From the NCBI GenBank assembly GCA_910584195.1, contig CAJTYV010000012.1:28921-92920 (forward strand): a stretch of 64,000 bases of DNA, read 5' to 3'. The translations under genes and the position numbers were made by a program. The DNA is from an uncultured Ruminococcus sp. (GTDB lineage: Bacteria; Bacillota; Clostridia; Oscillospirales; Ruminococcaceae). Below, piece by piece: positions 36,127 through 44,367 of the stretch; the first letter of the stretch is position 1; each line of letters begins with the position of its first letter. Under the pieces are notes generated by a model. The model was not told where the DNA came from, did not search any database, and was given only the letters and a program-made list of their open reading frames with translations.

Positions 36127-36981
36127 TTACTGCTCAGTATTGTGAATCATTTCCCATTTCTCACAAATTTCCGCCGTCTCTCCCGACTTGTAGGCTCTTA
36201 TTTCCCCCAATATTTCACATTCAAGGAATAAACCGTTCGCATAAGTCTCAAAGTTACAGCAGAAATCAGGATACTCTGCTTTTTTATAACTGTCAAAAGC
36301 TACTCTCAAAGTCTGTTTATTTTTTTTGTACTCCACATAGCCGTCTGTCACATTAAAACCGATTTTAAACGGTTTTTCCACCTTTGGATCATGCCGCAGA
36401 ACCGCATATTTATCTTTCAGTTCAAAGCGTTCGTCATGTATGCTCGAATAACTCCACAAAGCCATTGTCCTGTTCGGCAGAAATCCATTGTCTTCTTGAC
36501 AAAGCGGAATATATTCCGTTCCTCCTGCTGCAAGTCCTGTAATAGACCACGGAGCAAAAACCGCCGGCTCCTCCGAACAGTTTTGGATTTTATTTACTAT
36601 GGTCACTCCACGGTCTTCTCCCATGATTATTTCCATGCTTATCCGCTTTTCAAATTTTGTCAAAGGTGAAGTCAGAGTCAGTACGCCATCACAAAATCCA
36701 ACCGTAACCCCTGAATTATCGGGAAAATAAGTTTCGGGCATAATTTCAGGAGCAGTCCATATTCTATGTCCGCCGTAAGCATACCATACTCCGTAGCCTC
36801 GGTTTATTTCATAGAAATTGCGTTCCCTGTCCTCAAAAAGAATATTCTCACCGCCGATAAATCCGAAATATACGATTCTTGGTCCTATATCGGCAGTAGC
36901 AATGAGTTTGATCGTTCCATTTTCAAGACAAACGCAGCTGCCGAAATTGCCGTAATTGATTTTAGAAAAGTTTACTGCCAT
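36127..36981 (-). CDS. DUF4380 protein (mutarotase-like fold)
   Basis: 284 residues, cytoplasmic. Matches the DUF4380 pattern: TADIGPRIVYFGFIGGENIL near the start, YGVWYAYGGHRIWTAPE, and FAPWSITGLAAGGTEYIPL in the middle. The family belongs to the galactose-mutarotase-like superfamily and has no assigned activity. It is the first gene of the GH3/transporter operon, 90 nt upstream of GH3, with AAGGAG before the ATG. A role in sugar anomer handling or sensing of imported oligosaccharides is a reasonable inference. Confidence 0.75.
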   Translation of the reverse strand: MAVNFSKINYGNFGSCVCLENGTIKLIATADIGPRIVYFGFIGGENILFEDRERNFYEINRGYGVWYAYGGHRIWTAPEIMPETYFPDNSGVTVGFCDGVLTLTSPLTKFEKRISMEIIMGEDRGVTIVNKIQNCSEEPAVFAPWSITGLAAGGTEYIPLCQEDNGFLPNRTMALWSYSSIHDERFELKDKYAVLRHDPKVEKPFKIGFNVTDGYVEYKKNKQTLRVAFDSYKKAEYPDFCCNFETYANGLFLECEILGEIRAYKSGETAEICEKWEMIHNTEQ

Positions 36982-37039
36982 TAGAACTCCTTCTCTTGCA
37001 ATGTTTTCTGAACTTAAGTGTTTTCTATGTTATGAATTA

Positions 37040-37080
37040 ATTATATATCTTTTTGACCAACTGCACTAACCAATAATTGC
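37040..37080 (-). promoter_or_regulatory. Promoter and predicted AraC-type site of the GH3/transporter operon
   Basis: Minus strand GCAATTATTGGTTAGT (37080-37065), then 19 nt, then TATAAT (37045-37040). There is no recognisable -35 box. The same arrangement occurs before xylA, which points to an activator-dependent promoter. Confidence 0.7.
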
Positions 37081-37129
37081 GGTGCTTTGTTCATGAATTG
37101 CTAAATTTTAACAAAATATTCAAACACTA

Positions 37130-37159
37130 TTTACAAAATATATCATTTTGGTGTATAAT
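37130..37159 (+). promoter_or_regulatory. Promoter of the AraC-family regulator gene
   Basis: TTTACA (37130-37135), 18-bp spacer, TATAAT (37154-37159), about 57 nt before the ATG. Confidence 0.65.
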
Positions 37160-37216
37160 TTAAATATAAATAACGTATTTTCTATTGAAGGAAAATATTA
37201 TAAGAAGGTGAATTAA

Positions 37217-38083
37217 ATGATAAAAAATTTAACAGGAGTATACGAAACCGTTGAATATGAAAATAAACGCTCTGTTATGCTGTATGACAACGATGAAACA
37301 GAAGCGTATCCCACTCATTGGCATAATGCGGTTGAAATCATTATCCCTCTCACTAATGATTTTTCCGTTATTTCCGGAGACAAAGAATACATACTGAAAG
37401 AAAAGGAAATTCTCATAATTCCGCCGGGAGAGCTTCACTCAATGCCTGCAAGAGAAGGACGGCGCATCATTTTTCAATGCGATAACACTCAGCTCGGCGG
37501 CAACGTTATCCTTGATTCTCTGATGCCCGTATTCAGCTCTCCCGTATACATTCCTCCCGAGCCTGATAAGGAGCTTTATCTGATTGCACGAAAAAATATT
37601 CTCGATATTTATTCCGACTATTATTCAAAATCGCCCGTTGCCGATGCGCGCATATATATGAACCTGCTGGGAATTTTAACCGCTGTCCGCGAAGCGCAGA
37701 TTAAAAGCACTGGAAAGACTCCTGATGAAAACAAACTTAACTCCGATGACAGCATTAAACTTAAATACGTTATGAATTACATCAATCACAACTTTACCGA
37801 GGAACTTTCTCTTGATACTTTAGCCGCAATTGCAGGTTACAGTAAATTTCATTTTTCACGCCTTTTCAAAAAATATAACAATATGTCCTGCATACGCTAC
37901 ATAAGCTGCAAACGTATAAAAATGGCGGAACAGCTTCTCTGCGACCCCGAAATTTCCATAACGGATATAGCCATGCGTTCCGGATTTTCAAGTCTTACCA
38001 CGTTCAACAGGATCTTCAAAGCAAACAAAAACTGCACTCCCTCGGAGTTTCGTAAACTCTTTAAAAACTCGGACAACGGCTGA
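37217..38083 (+). CDS. AraC-family transcriptional regulator of the xylan locus
   Basis: 288 residues: N-terminal cupin sensor (about 20-95, with PTHWHNAVEIIIPL and IIPPGELHSMPAREG) and C-terminal double helix-turn-helix (about 188-285, with LSLDTLAAIAGYSKFHFSRL and ITDIAMRSGFSSLTTFNRIF). The His-rich cupin usually binds the sugar inducer. It is divergent from the DUF4380/GH3/transporter operon and directly upstream of xylA. The shared motif TTGGTTAGT in both flanking promoters is its predicted binding site. Ligand (xylose or xylobiose) is inference. Confidence 0.9.
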   Translation: MIKNLTGVYETVEYENKRSVMLYDNDETEAYPTHWHNAVEIIIPLTNDFSVISGDKEYILKEKEILIIPPGELHSMPAREGRRIIFQCDNTQLGGNVILDSLMPVFSSPVYIPPEPDKELYLIARKNILDIYSDYYSKSPVADARIYMNLLGILTAVREAQIKSTGKTPDENKLNSDDSIKLKYVMNYINHNFTEELSLDTLAAIAGYSKFHFSRLFKKYNNMSCIRYISCKRIKMAEQLLCDPEISITDIAMRSGFSSLTTFNRIFKANKNCTPSEFRKLFKNSDNG

Positions 38084-38131
38084 CAGCATTAACATTTTCT
38101 TAATAGTTCCGCAAATTATGTTTCAAAAAAA

Positions 38132-38172
38132 GCAAGATTTGGTTAGTCATTTCCGTATAAAAAGGATATAAT
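38132..38172 (+). promoter_or_regulatory. Promoter and predicted AraC-type site of xylA
   Basis: GCAAGATTTGGTTAGT (38132-38147), then 19 nt, then TATAAT (38167-38172), with no good -35 box. It matches the GH3 operon promoter at 13 of 16 motif positions with identical spacing. The leader to the xylA start is about 65 nt. Confidence 0.7.
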
Positions 38173-38244
38173 TTAATCACAATGAAAATAAAGGCAATAC
38201 AGCACAATAGTGCATTGCTGCCTAAACTATCGGAGGTTATCTTT

Positions 38245-39567
38245 ATGAAAGAATACTTCAGCAATATTGCAAAGATCCCATATGAGGGAAAAGATTCTCT
38301 CAATCCCCTCTCGTTCAAATACTACAATCCTGATGAGATTATTGCAGGAAAATCTATGAAAGAGCATCTGAAATTTGCGCTCTCATGGTGGCATACAATG
38401 GGCGGTGACGGAACAGACATGTTTGGCTGCGGAACTGCCGACAAAACATGGGGCGAAGCTGACCCTACAGCTCGTGCCAAAGCAAAGGTTGACGCTGCTT
38501 TCGAGATCATGGAAAAGCTTTCTATCGGATATTTCTGTTTCCACGACCGTGATCTTTCTCCCGAGTACGGAACGCTTGCCGAAACAAACGCTAAACTCGA
38601 TGAAATCACTGACTACATCAAGGAAAAACAAGAGCAGACAGGTATCAAATGTCTTTGGGGAACCGCAAAATGCTTTGATCATCCGCGCTATATGCACGGC
38701 GCAGGTACCTCCCCCTCTGCCGATGTTTTCGCATACTCGGCGGCTCAAATAAAAAAAGCTATCGACTCAACTGTGAAGTTAGGCGGTCAGGGTTATGTTT
38801 TTTGGGGTGGACGCGAGGGTTATGAAACGCTTTTGAATACCAACATGGGTCTGGAACTCGACAATATGGCTCGTCTTATGAAAATGGCTGTCAAATACGC
38901 TCGCTCCATCGGCTACACCGGCGATTTCTACATCGAACCTAAGCCGAAAGAACCTACTAAACATCAATACGACTTCGACACAGCAACAGTTTTGGGATTC
39001 CTGAGAAAATACGGTCTTGAAAATGATTTTAAAATGAATATTGAGGCGAACCACGCAACACTGGCACAGCACACGTTCCAGCACGAACTCAGAGTTGCCC
39101 GCGAAAACGGCGCTTTCGGTTCTATTGACGCCAATCAGGGAGATACTCTGCTCGGCTGGGATACAGACCAGTTCCCAACAAATGTTTACGAAGCCGCTAT
39201 GTGCATGTATGAAGTGCTGAAAGCAGGCGGTTTTACAAACGGAGGACTCAATTTTGATTCAAAAGCAAGAAGAGGTTCGTTTACACCCGAAGACATTTTC
39301 CACAGCTATATAGCAGGTATGGACACATTTGCTCTCGGACTGCGTATTGCGGTTAAACTTATTGAGGACGGAAGAATAGATAAATTTGTTGAAGAACGCT
39401 ATTCTTCATGGAATTCAGGAATCGGCAAGGATATTTTAGACGGTAATGTTGGATTTGCCGAGCTTGAAAAGTACGCTCTTGAGAAAGGTGAAGTTACCGA
39501 TTCTCTTACCAGCGGCAGACAAGAATTTCTCGAGGCAATCGTTAACAATGTTATGTTTAATATATAA
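38245..39567 (+). CDS. xylA: Xylose isomerase
   Basis: Converts D-xylose to D-xylulose (also glucose to fructose) with two divalent metals. The 440 residues equal the class II enzyme length. Catalytic FHDRD is at about 99-103 (H100, D103); [30 protein letters not shown] and GSIDANQGD supply metal ligands. ATG 38245 follows GGAGGT by 7 nt; an upstream in-frame ATG at 38182 would remove that site. Codon use suggests high expression. xylB is not in the window. Confidence 0.97.
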   Translation: MKEYFSNIAKIPYEGKDSLNPLSFKYYNPDEIIAGKSMKEHLKFALSWWHTMGGDGTDMFGCGTADKTWGEADPTARAKAKVDAAFEIMEKLSIGYFCFHDRDLSPEYGTLAETNAKLDEITDYIKEKQEQTGIKCLWGTAKCFDHPRYMHGAGTSPSADVFAYSAAQIKKAIDSTVKLGGQGYVFWGGREGYETLLNTNMGLELDNMARLMKMAVKYARSIGYTGDFYIEPKPKEPTKHQYDFDTATVLGFLRKYGLENDFKMNIEANHATLAQHTFQHELRVARENGAFGSIDANQGDTLLGWDTDQFPTNVYEAAMCMYEVLKAGGFTNGGLNFDSKARRGSFTPEDIFHSYIAGMDTFALGLRIAVKLIEDGRIDKFVEERYSSWNSGIGKDILDGNVGFAELEKYALEKGEVTDSLTSGRQEFLEAIVNNVMFNI

Positions 39568-39608
39568 CGTTCTTCACTAAAACTTTGATTTAAAAGAATT
39601 AAAAGTAA

Positions 39609-39646
39609 AAGGCAAGCCTAACCTCAGGCTTGCCTTAATATTTTAT
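39609..39646. terminator. Bidirectional terminator between xylA and the xylanase gene
   Basis: AAGGCAAGCCT (39609-39619) and AGGCTTGCCTT (39626-39636), 11-bp stem, with AATATTTTAT after it on the + strand and TTTACTTTT on the - strand. Confidence 0.85.
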
Positions 39647-41595
39647 GCAGTAATATCAGGGAGTGAAGCAATAACCTTTGCGTCTATTTTCTGAATAGCA
39701 AGCGCATCAGAAGGAAGAACTCCGTCTCCAGGATCGCAGCAATCGGCATTGACCGTTCCCTGCAATGAAAGTCCGTATTTATCAGGATTTCCGAGAGCCT
39801 GAAGAATTGCCGTAGAATCCGCAATAGATACCTTTCCATCACAATTCGCATCACCAAGGAGACTTACTTCTACAGAAGAAGATGTAGACTCGTCTGTAGG
39901 AACAGGGTCTGTAGGCTTATCCGTAGGAACAGGATCCGTAGGTCTTATATCAGGAATATCGTGTCCGTCGATAATTGAGTAGAACGCGGGTTTTGCCTTG
40001 TACTCGGCATCAAAGAGAAGCGGATACTTCTTAGCTCTCCAGCTTCCGTCATCCGTGATACCCCAGATAACAACAGCAGAAATATTATCTTTATGAGCAT
40101 AGATAGAATCCCAGATGCCCTTATAGTAATCAGCCTGCACCTTAAAATCTGCTTCGGTAGGATTTTCCGGAGTTGTAACGTCAAGCTCTGTTATCTGAAT
40201 ATCAAGACCAAGTTCAGAGTATTTGTCAAGAGCCTTATTATACATGTCGACAGAGGGGAAAGCCGAATCGAGACTTTGACGTGCGTCAAGGTGAGACTGC
40301 ATTCCGATACCATCAATAATTCCCTTTGACTTAAAGTCAGCCGCCATTTCACAGATCGCGTTAAGCTTGCCGTCCATATACTCGTTATAATCGTTATAAT
40401 AAAGCTTACAGCCCTCAGGCGCATACTTTCTTGCAAAGGTAAATGCAGACTCGATAAACGAATTATCTCCGAATACCTGTACCCATGCGGAATTCTCTGA
40501 ACCACCGGATCCCTGTTCGCCGGGCTGACGGGGAGTACCCTGATCTGTCCATGCTTCATTTACAACATCGCAGGCATAGAAATCGACAGTCGGATAAAGT
40601 TTTACAAGCTCCTCAAAATAAGCCTTGATATAGTTTTCCATACGCTTGAGCATTTTCTCTTTGGAAACCCATTCGTCGTCGTTGGTGTAACCCTCTTTAA
40701 AAAACCAATCAGGAGTCTGGCTGTGCCATACAAGAGTGTGGATTCTAACCGGAATATTTTTATCACGGCAATAATTAAGAAGCGGCTTTGCAGCGGAGAA
40801 AGAAATCTGCGGAACCGTATCATCGCCCGTTTCCTCAAAATAAGCCTGACAAGCAGCCTGATTAAGAACAGAATCCGGCTTCATTTCATTGCCTGCCGTA
40901 ATACTTCCGCTGAAATGCTTTTCAAGCAGCGAGGTAGTAGGCTTTGAACTTAATCCGCTTGGAGTAAACGCCGTTCCGACCTTAAAATCATTGGCAAAAA
41001 CATCTTTAAGTCCGGGGATATCTTGTTCAATTTCAACGGCAGGAGCTTCTGTTACAGTAAAATCATCTATGAAAAGATCGTCCTGACCTCCCTCAAAGTA
41101 TACGTAAACTCCTGTCATCTCATCAGTAAAGCTTACTTTTACATTTTCAACAGACATCCAATCGCTGCCGCTGAGATTCTGAACAAGATTGGAATACTTT
41201 GTCTCACCGTCTGAATTGGTAAATTGAAAACTGAAAGTAGCTCCCGTATAATATCTTCCCTTAATCTTTGCGCTGATGTAATACTCAGTGTAAGGCTCAA
41301 GCTTGTCATCAAGACGGAAAGCAGGACCGTTCCAGTCTTTTGAACGTCCGCTTGCCAAAAGCGACTTGCTTCCGCTTACGGACGCTTCGTCGGAAACCGA
41401 AATTTCCGTAGTGTCGTTTTCGCCTCTGTTACAGAAAGCTGAAACATCGCCGTCCTCGAAATCAAAGCTGTAAACGACCTTGCCGGCCGAGGCAGACGAA
41501 TCTCCGTCAGCAGCATAAACAGCAGGCGATGCGGACACAGTCATTGCAGCAGCAAGAACAGCCGCCGCATATCGTGTAAATTTTGAATTCTTCAT
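39643..41595 (-). CDS. Secreted GH10 endo-1,4-beta-xylanase with CBM22-like module and dockerin
   Basis: 650 residues. Signal peptide about 1-29; CBM22-like beta-sandwich about 40-183; GH10 barrel about 193-543 with acid/base E347 in DVVNEAWTD and nucleophile E470 in QITELDVT; Pro/Thr linker; dockerin about 579-646 (GDANCDGKVSIADSTAILQA and a divergent second loop DCCDPGDGVLPSDA). Start ATG 41595 follows GGAGGG; the frame reaches 41631 without a site. Cuts xylan backbones outside the cell, presumably on a cohesin scaffold. Its dockerin differs in type from the other two in the window. Confidence 0.95.
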   Translation of the reverse strand: MKNSKFTRYAAAVLAAAMTVSASPAVYAADGDSSASAGKVVYSFDFEDGDVSAFCNRGENDTTEISVSDEASVSGSKSLLASGRSKDWNGPAFRLDDKLEPYTEYYISAKIKGRYYTGATFSFQFTNSDGETKYSNLVQNLSGSDWMSVENVKVSFTDEMTGVYVYFEGGQDDLFIDDFTVTEAPAVEIEQDIPGLKDVFANDFKVGTAFTPSGLSSKPTTSLLEKHFSGSITAGNEMKPDSVLNQAACQAYFEETGDDTVPQISFSAAKPLLNYCRDKNIPVRIHTLVWHSQTPDWFFKEGYTNDDEWVSKEKMLKRMENYIKAYFEELVKLYPTVDFYACDVVNEAWTDQGTPRQPGEQGSGGSENSAWVQVFGDNSFIESAFTFARKYAPEGCKLYYNDYNEYMDGKLNAICEMAADFKSKGIIDGIGMQSHLDARQSLDSAFPSVDMYNKALDKYSELGLDIQITELDVTTPENPTEADFKVQADYYKGIWDSIYAHKDNISAVVIWGITDDGSWRAKKYPLLFDAEYKAKPAFYSIIDGHDIPDIRPTDPVPTDKPTDPVPTDESTSSSVEVSLLGDANCDGKVSIADSTAILQALGNPDKYGLSLQGTVNADCCDPGDGVLPSDALAIQKIDAKVIASLPDITA

Positions 41596-41673
41596 TATGA
41601 TCATCCCTCCATAAATAAAGCATTTTTGCATGCTTATATCAATACATCTCTCAGTGATAAAATCACCTATTTT

Positions 41674-41702
41674 ATTTTAACACAAAAGGACAAAGTTGTC
41701 AA
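41674..41702 (-). promoter_or_regulatory. Promoter of the GH10 xylanase gene
   Basis: Minus strand TTGACA (41702-41697), 17-bp spacer, TAAAAT (41679-41674). No TTGGTTAGT motif is seen nearby, unlike the other xylan promoters. Confidence 0.7.
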
Positions 41703-41761
41703 ATATGAATATTAAATTAGCAATTTTTGACTGATATAAAATGCAGAACCGCAATTTTTGA

Positions 41762-41793
41762 TAAAAAACACTCCCCGAAAAATTCGGGGAGTC
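41762..41793 (-). terminator. Intrinsic terminator downstream of the ThrH-like gene
   Basis: ACTCCCCGAA (41770-41779) and TTCGGGGAGT (41783-41792) with GTTTTTTAT after it on the minus strand. It lies about 165 nt past the gene, beyond a copy of repeat B. Confidence 0.85.
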
Positions 41794-41795
41794 AG

Positions 41796-41920
41796 ACTGT
41801 AGAAAAAGTAAAAATGGGATTCCAAAGAGATGGTGTCCCTTTGGCGGAGTCCGGAGGCAACACCTTTGGTTGGGTGTGGGGCGAATCACCGCATATAGCC
41901 ATCGGACGCTTTGCAAGAGA
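41796..41920 (+). repeat. Dispersed 125-bp intergenic repeat, family B, copy 2
   Basis: About 80 percent identical to 18515-18640. In both places it begins 3-7 bases after a GC-rich terminator hairpin. Here it would be transcribed antisense in the 3' region of the ThrH-like gene. Hairpin CCGGAGGC/ACCTTTGG is the wobble-altered equivalent of the perfect one in copy 1. Confidence 0.75.
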
Positions 41921-41958
41921 GAGTTCTCTTATATCATGCTTTATCGACAAACTGACTC

Positions 41959-42570
41959 TTAATCCTTAATAACTTTTTTGACAGCAGAAAGAAGTTCATC
42001 GTAAGTTTCAAAAGCAGGGAACTGCGGATAATCTTTCTTTATCTGTTCTGTGCTGCGGAAAAGAAAGCCTGCCTTGCTCGCCTGTATCATACCAAGATCA
42101 TTGAAGCTGTCACCGCTTGCGATAGTTTCATATCCGATAGACTGAAGAGCCTTTACCGTTGTAAGCTTAGACTTTTCACATCTCATTTTAAATCCCGTGA
42201 TCTCTCCGTTTTCAGCAACCTCGAGAGAATTGCAGAAAATAGTGGGCTGACCGAGTTTTGCCATAAGAGGTGCTGCAAACTGAGTAAAAGTGTCGCTGAT
42301 AATGATAGTCTGACAAACAGAACGAAGTTCGTCCAAAAACGCCTTTGCGCCTGGCATAGGGTCTATTTTTGCAATAGTTTCCTGAATTTCTTTCAGTCCA
42401 AGACCATGCTCTTTAAGAATTGCAAGACGGTAATTCATAAGCTTGTCGTAATCGGGTTCGTCTCGCGTAGTTTTTTTAAGCTCGGGGATTCCGCTTGCCT
42501 CGGCAAAAGCTATCCATATTTCAGGCACAAGCACGCCCTCAAGGTCTAAACAGGTAATATACATTGACAT
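41959..42570 (-). CDS. thrH: HAD phosphatase, ThrH-type phosphoserine phosphatase / homoserine phosphotransferase
   Basis: 203 residues, HAD superfamily. Motif I is CLDLEGVLVPE (D9, with Glu in the +2 place, the ThrH signature), motif II IIISDTF, motif III lysine in CEKSKLT, motif IV SGDSFNDLGM. ThrH makes serine from phosphoserine and can pass the phosphate to homoserine. Start at 42570, where GGAGG is 6 nt upstream. Monocistronic. The bifunctional activity is known for the family; which reaction dominates here is not known. Confidence 0.85.
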   Translation of the reverse strand: MSMYITCLDLEGVLVPEIWIAFAEASGIPELKKTTRDEPDYDKLMNYRLAILKEHGLGLKEIQETIAKIDPMPGAKAFLDELRSVCQTIIISDTFTQFAAPLMAKLGQPTIFCNSLEVAENGEITGFKMRCEKSKLTTVKALQSIGYETIASGDSFNDLGMIQASKAGFLFRSTEQIKKDYPQFPAFETYDELLSAVKKVIKD

Positions 42571-42589
42571 ATGTTTTTCCTCCATTGAG

Positions 42590-42853
42590 TTTTTTTACTT
42601 TTACATTATACTACATTTTTATGGATTTGTAAAGTTAATTTTCGCTAAAACACATATCCTAATAAAACATTCGTCCGCATAGAAAATGTAATATAAAACC
42701 TATATTCTTACCTTCCCCTATTGCAAACTATTCAGTAATGCTGACATAAAATCGTCTGTATGCGTCATCTTCCTTGACCGCTTAGCAACAGAGGCGTGTT
42801 TAAATAATTTTTGTGTTATTTTTGTGAACATTCTGAAAAGTTTAGAAATGTAC
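42590..42853. other. AT-rich intergenic region, nothing identified
   Basis: Lies between the divergent ThrH-like and cell-wall protein genes. No clear element other than the promoter that starts at 42854. Confidence 0.35.
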
Positions 42854-42881
42854 TTGACATTTTTCATATATATGATATAAT
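42854..42881 (+). promoter_or_regulatory. Promoter of the cell-wall-anchored protein gene
   Basis: Consensus TTGACA (42854-42859), 16-bp spacer, TATAAT (42876-42881). The start codon is 230 nt downstream, so the leader contains repeat A copy 3. Confidence 0.8.
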
Positions 42882-42903
42882 GTAATTATATACAAATGAT
42901 GTA

Positions 42904-43031
42904 TATAAACGCAAGGCGATGTTCCTCGTTTCTTGTGCAGTGAATATCATTTGGATTCGATCAGTCTCACTCCCTGACTGAATCAGGCTTATTGCTATAA
43001 GCTGTTTGCTTGTCGAGAGCAGAGTTTAGAA
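42904..43031 (+). repeat. Structured repeat, family A, copy 3 (internally deleted, 128 bp)
   Basis: Aligns with copy 1 (25691-25882) at both ends: ATATAAAC and GGCGATGTTCCTCG at the left, then GACTGAATCAGGCTTATTGC through GAGCAGAGTTTAGA at the right, with about 60 bp missing in the middle. The hairpin GGCTTAT-TGCT-ATAAGCT corresponds to GGCTTAC-TATC-GTAAGCC in copy 1, a paired C-G to T-A change. It lies in the predicted 5' leader of the next gene. Confidence 0.65.
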
Positions 43032-43110
43032 AGTTATTCTGAAATTTGCTTTCAGAAACGGCACAAATTCAATCGTCAAAAAAATCAACATAATTCAGGA
43101 GGTCACAAAC

Positions 43111-43989
43111 ATGAAATCATTAAGAAAAATTACTGCGTGGGCTATGGCACTTGCCATTGCTTCAACAGCCGCTGCTATGACTACTGCTTATGCAGAGGGC
43201 GAGGAAGCTCCCACTGAGGTTCTTACGGAAGCTCCCACCGATGCACCTACAGCACTCCCTACGGAAGCTCCTACAGAAGCCGTTACAGATGCGCCTGCGC
43301 CTACGGAAGCTCCTACAGAAGCACCCACGCAATTGATAACAACAGGCGATGTAAGCGGTATTATACAAGGCTTGGAAATACGTGTAACCGGAAATAATAT
43401 TTACATCAAAGATACTGCAACAGGCACGTCCGTTAACGTTGAAAACGGCAAGGCTACCGTTGATGGCAAGGTTATTGATGAGATTAATTTAGAACTTGAC
43501 GTAAATAGTATAACCGAGGAAGAACAGCGTATTCTTATGCGTGCTGCCGAAGTTATGGACGATATCGCAGTCAGCGAACTCGTTTTCACCGACAATGTTG
43601 CTGAAATAAACGTTGCAGTCTTTGACGCTTCCGAAGTAGACAGCTGCACAAAGATCACTTTCGGTAAGAATATTAAAGCTATCAACGCCGATCCTCTCGG
43701 AAATTCTTCGGCTGCTCCTGTAGTTTACGGATATTCGGGTACGGCAGCCGAAACATATGCAAAAAACAAAAGTCTGACTTTTTCGTCTATCGGTCAGGTA
43801 GCTTCAACTACCGCAGCTGCAACAACAGCTAAAAAGACAACAACGGTAAAGACCACTGCCAAAGCTGTAACAACTACTTCGAAAAAGAGCGAATCACCGA
43901 AAACAGGTGATGCAGGTACCGTTACAGGCGTACTTGCTATTGCTGCCGCAGCAGGTATCCTTTCCATGAAAAAGAAAAAACACGAATAA
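43111..43989 (+). CDS. Secreted cell-wall-anchored protein with Thr/Pro repeats and sortase-type signal
   Basis: 292 residues. Signal peptide about 1-28; a low-complexity segment of TEAPT/TDAPT units (about 32-75) that would be an extended wall spacer; a folded middle (about 80-230) whose end, YGYSGTAAETYAKNKSLTF, resembles the tail of BspA-type repeats; a second Thr/Ala/Lys spacer; and a C-terminal sorting signal starting SPKTGDA at 263, then a hydrophobic helix and KKKKHE. SPKTG departs from LPXTG but this form is common in ruminococci. Ribosome site CAGGAGGT. Function unknown. Confidence 0.8.
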   Translation: MKSLRKITAWAMALAIASTAAAMTTAYAEGEEAPTEVLTEAPTDAPTALPTEAPTEAVTDAPAPTEAPTEAPTQLITTGDVSGIIQGLEIRVTGNNIYIKDTATGTSVNVENGKATVDGKVIDEINLELDVNSITEEEQRILMRAAEVMDDIAVSELVFTDNVAEINVAVFDASEVDSCTKITFGKNIKAINADPLGNSSAAPVVYGYSGTAAETYAKNKSLTFSSIGQVASTTAAATTAKKTTTVKTTAKAVTTTSKKSESPKTGDAGTVTGVLAIAAAAGILSMKKKKHE

Positions 43990-44033
43990 TCGTACGCAGA
44001 ATTAACTCAAAGAAAACATGAGTAATATATAAG

Positions 44034-44081
44034 AAGCAGGCTGTTGCGGCGTTAGTAAACGTCTTAACAGCCTGCTTTTAT
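44034..44081 (+). terminator. Terminator of the cell-wall protein gene
   Basis: AAGCAGGCTGTT (44034-44045) and AACAGCCTGCTT (44066-44077), 12-bp stem with a 20-nt loop, then TTATAG. Confidence 0.8.
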
Positions 44082-44101
44082 AGTAAAGTACAGATTAACA
44101 A

Positions 44102-44130
44102 TTGACAAGAAAACAATAATATGATATAAT
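44102..44130 (+). promoter_or_regulatory. Promoter of the acyltransferase gene, upstream of a MITE
   Basis: Perfect TTGACA (44102-44107), 17-bp spacer, TATAAT (44125-44130). Predicted start near 44137, 15 nt before the left end of the inverted-repeat element. Confidence 0.85.
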
Positions 44131-44151
44131 TAGAATAACTTTTAATAAGGT

Positions 44152-44311
44152 TATATACTAAACGCTATTGCAAATTATGCAATAGGTGTCGAAAAATTCT
44201 GAACATAATAAGGCGGCGGAGGAAGGCATACTGTCGTATGACGGCGATAACGCAGTTATATGCAGAATTTGCCGAAAGATATACGTGATTTGTAATAGCG
44301 TTTAGTATATA
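44152..44311. mobile_element. 160-bp MITE-like element with 24-bp terminal inverted repeats
   Basis: Left end 44152-44175 and right end 44288-44311 are reverse complements with one mismatch in 24 (TATATACTAAACGCTATTGC...). The ends carry TA, suggesting a TA target duplication as made by IS630/Tc1-mariner transposases. The interior has no coding frame and includes CATAC-TGTC-GTATG and a pairing ATTCTG/CAGAAT. No transposase gene is in the window. Confidence 0.8.
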
Positions 44312-44367
44312 TTCCGTTGACAAGACCGTCTTCGGATTAATTTAAAATCACTATCGGGAGAATTCCA

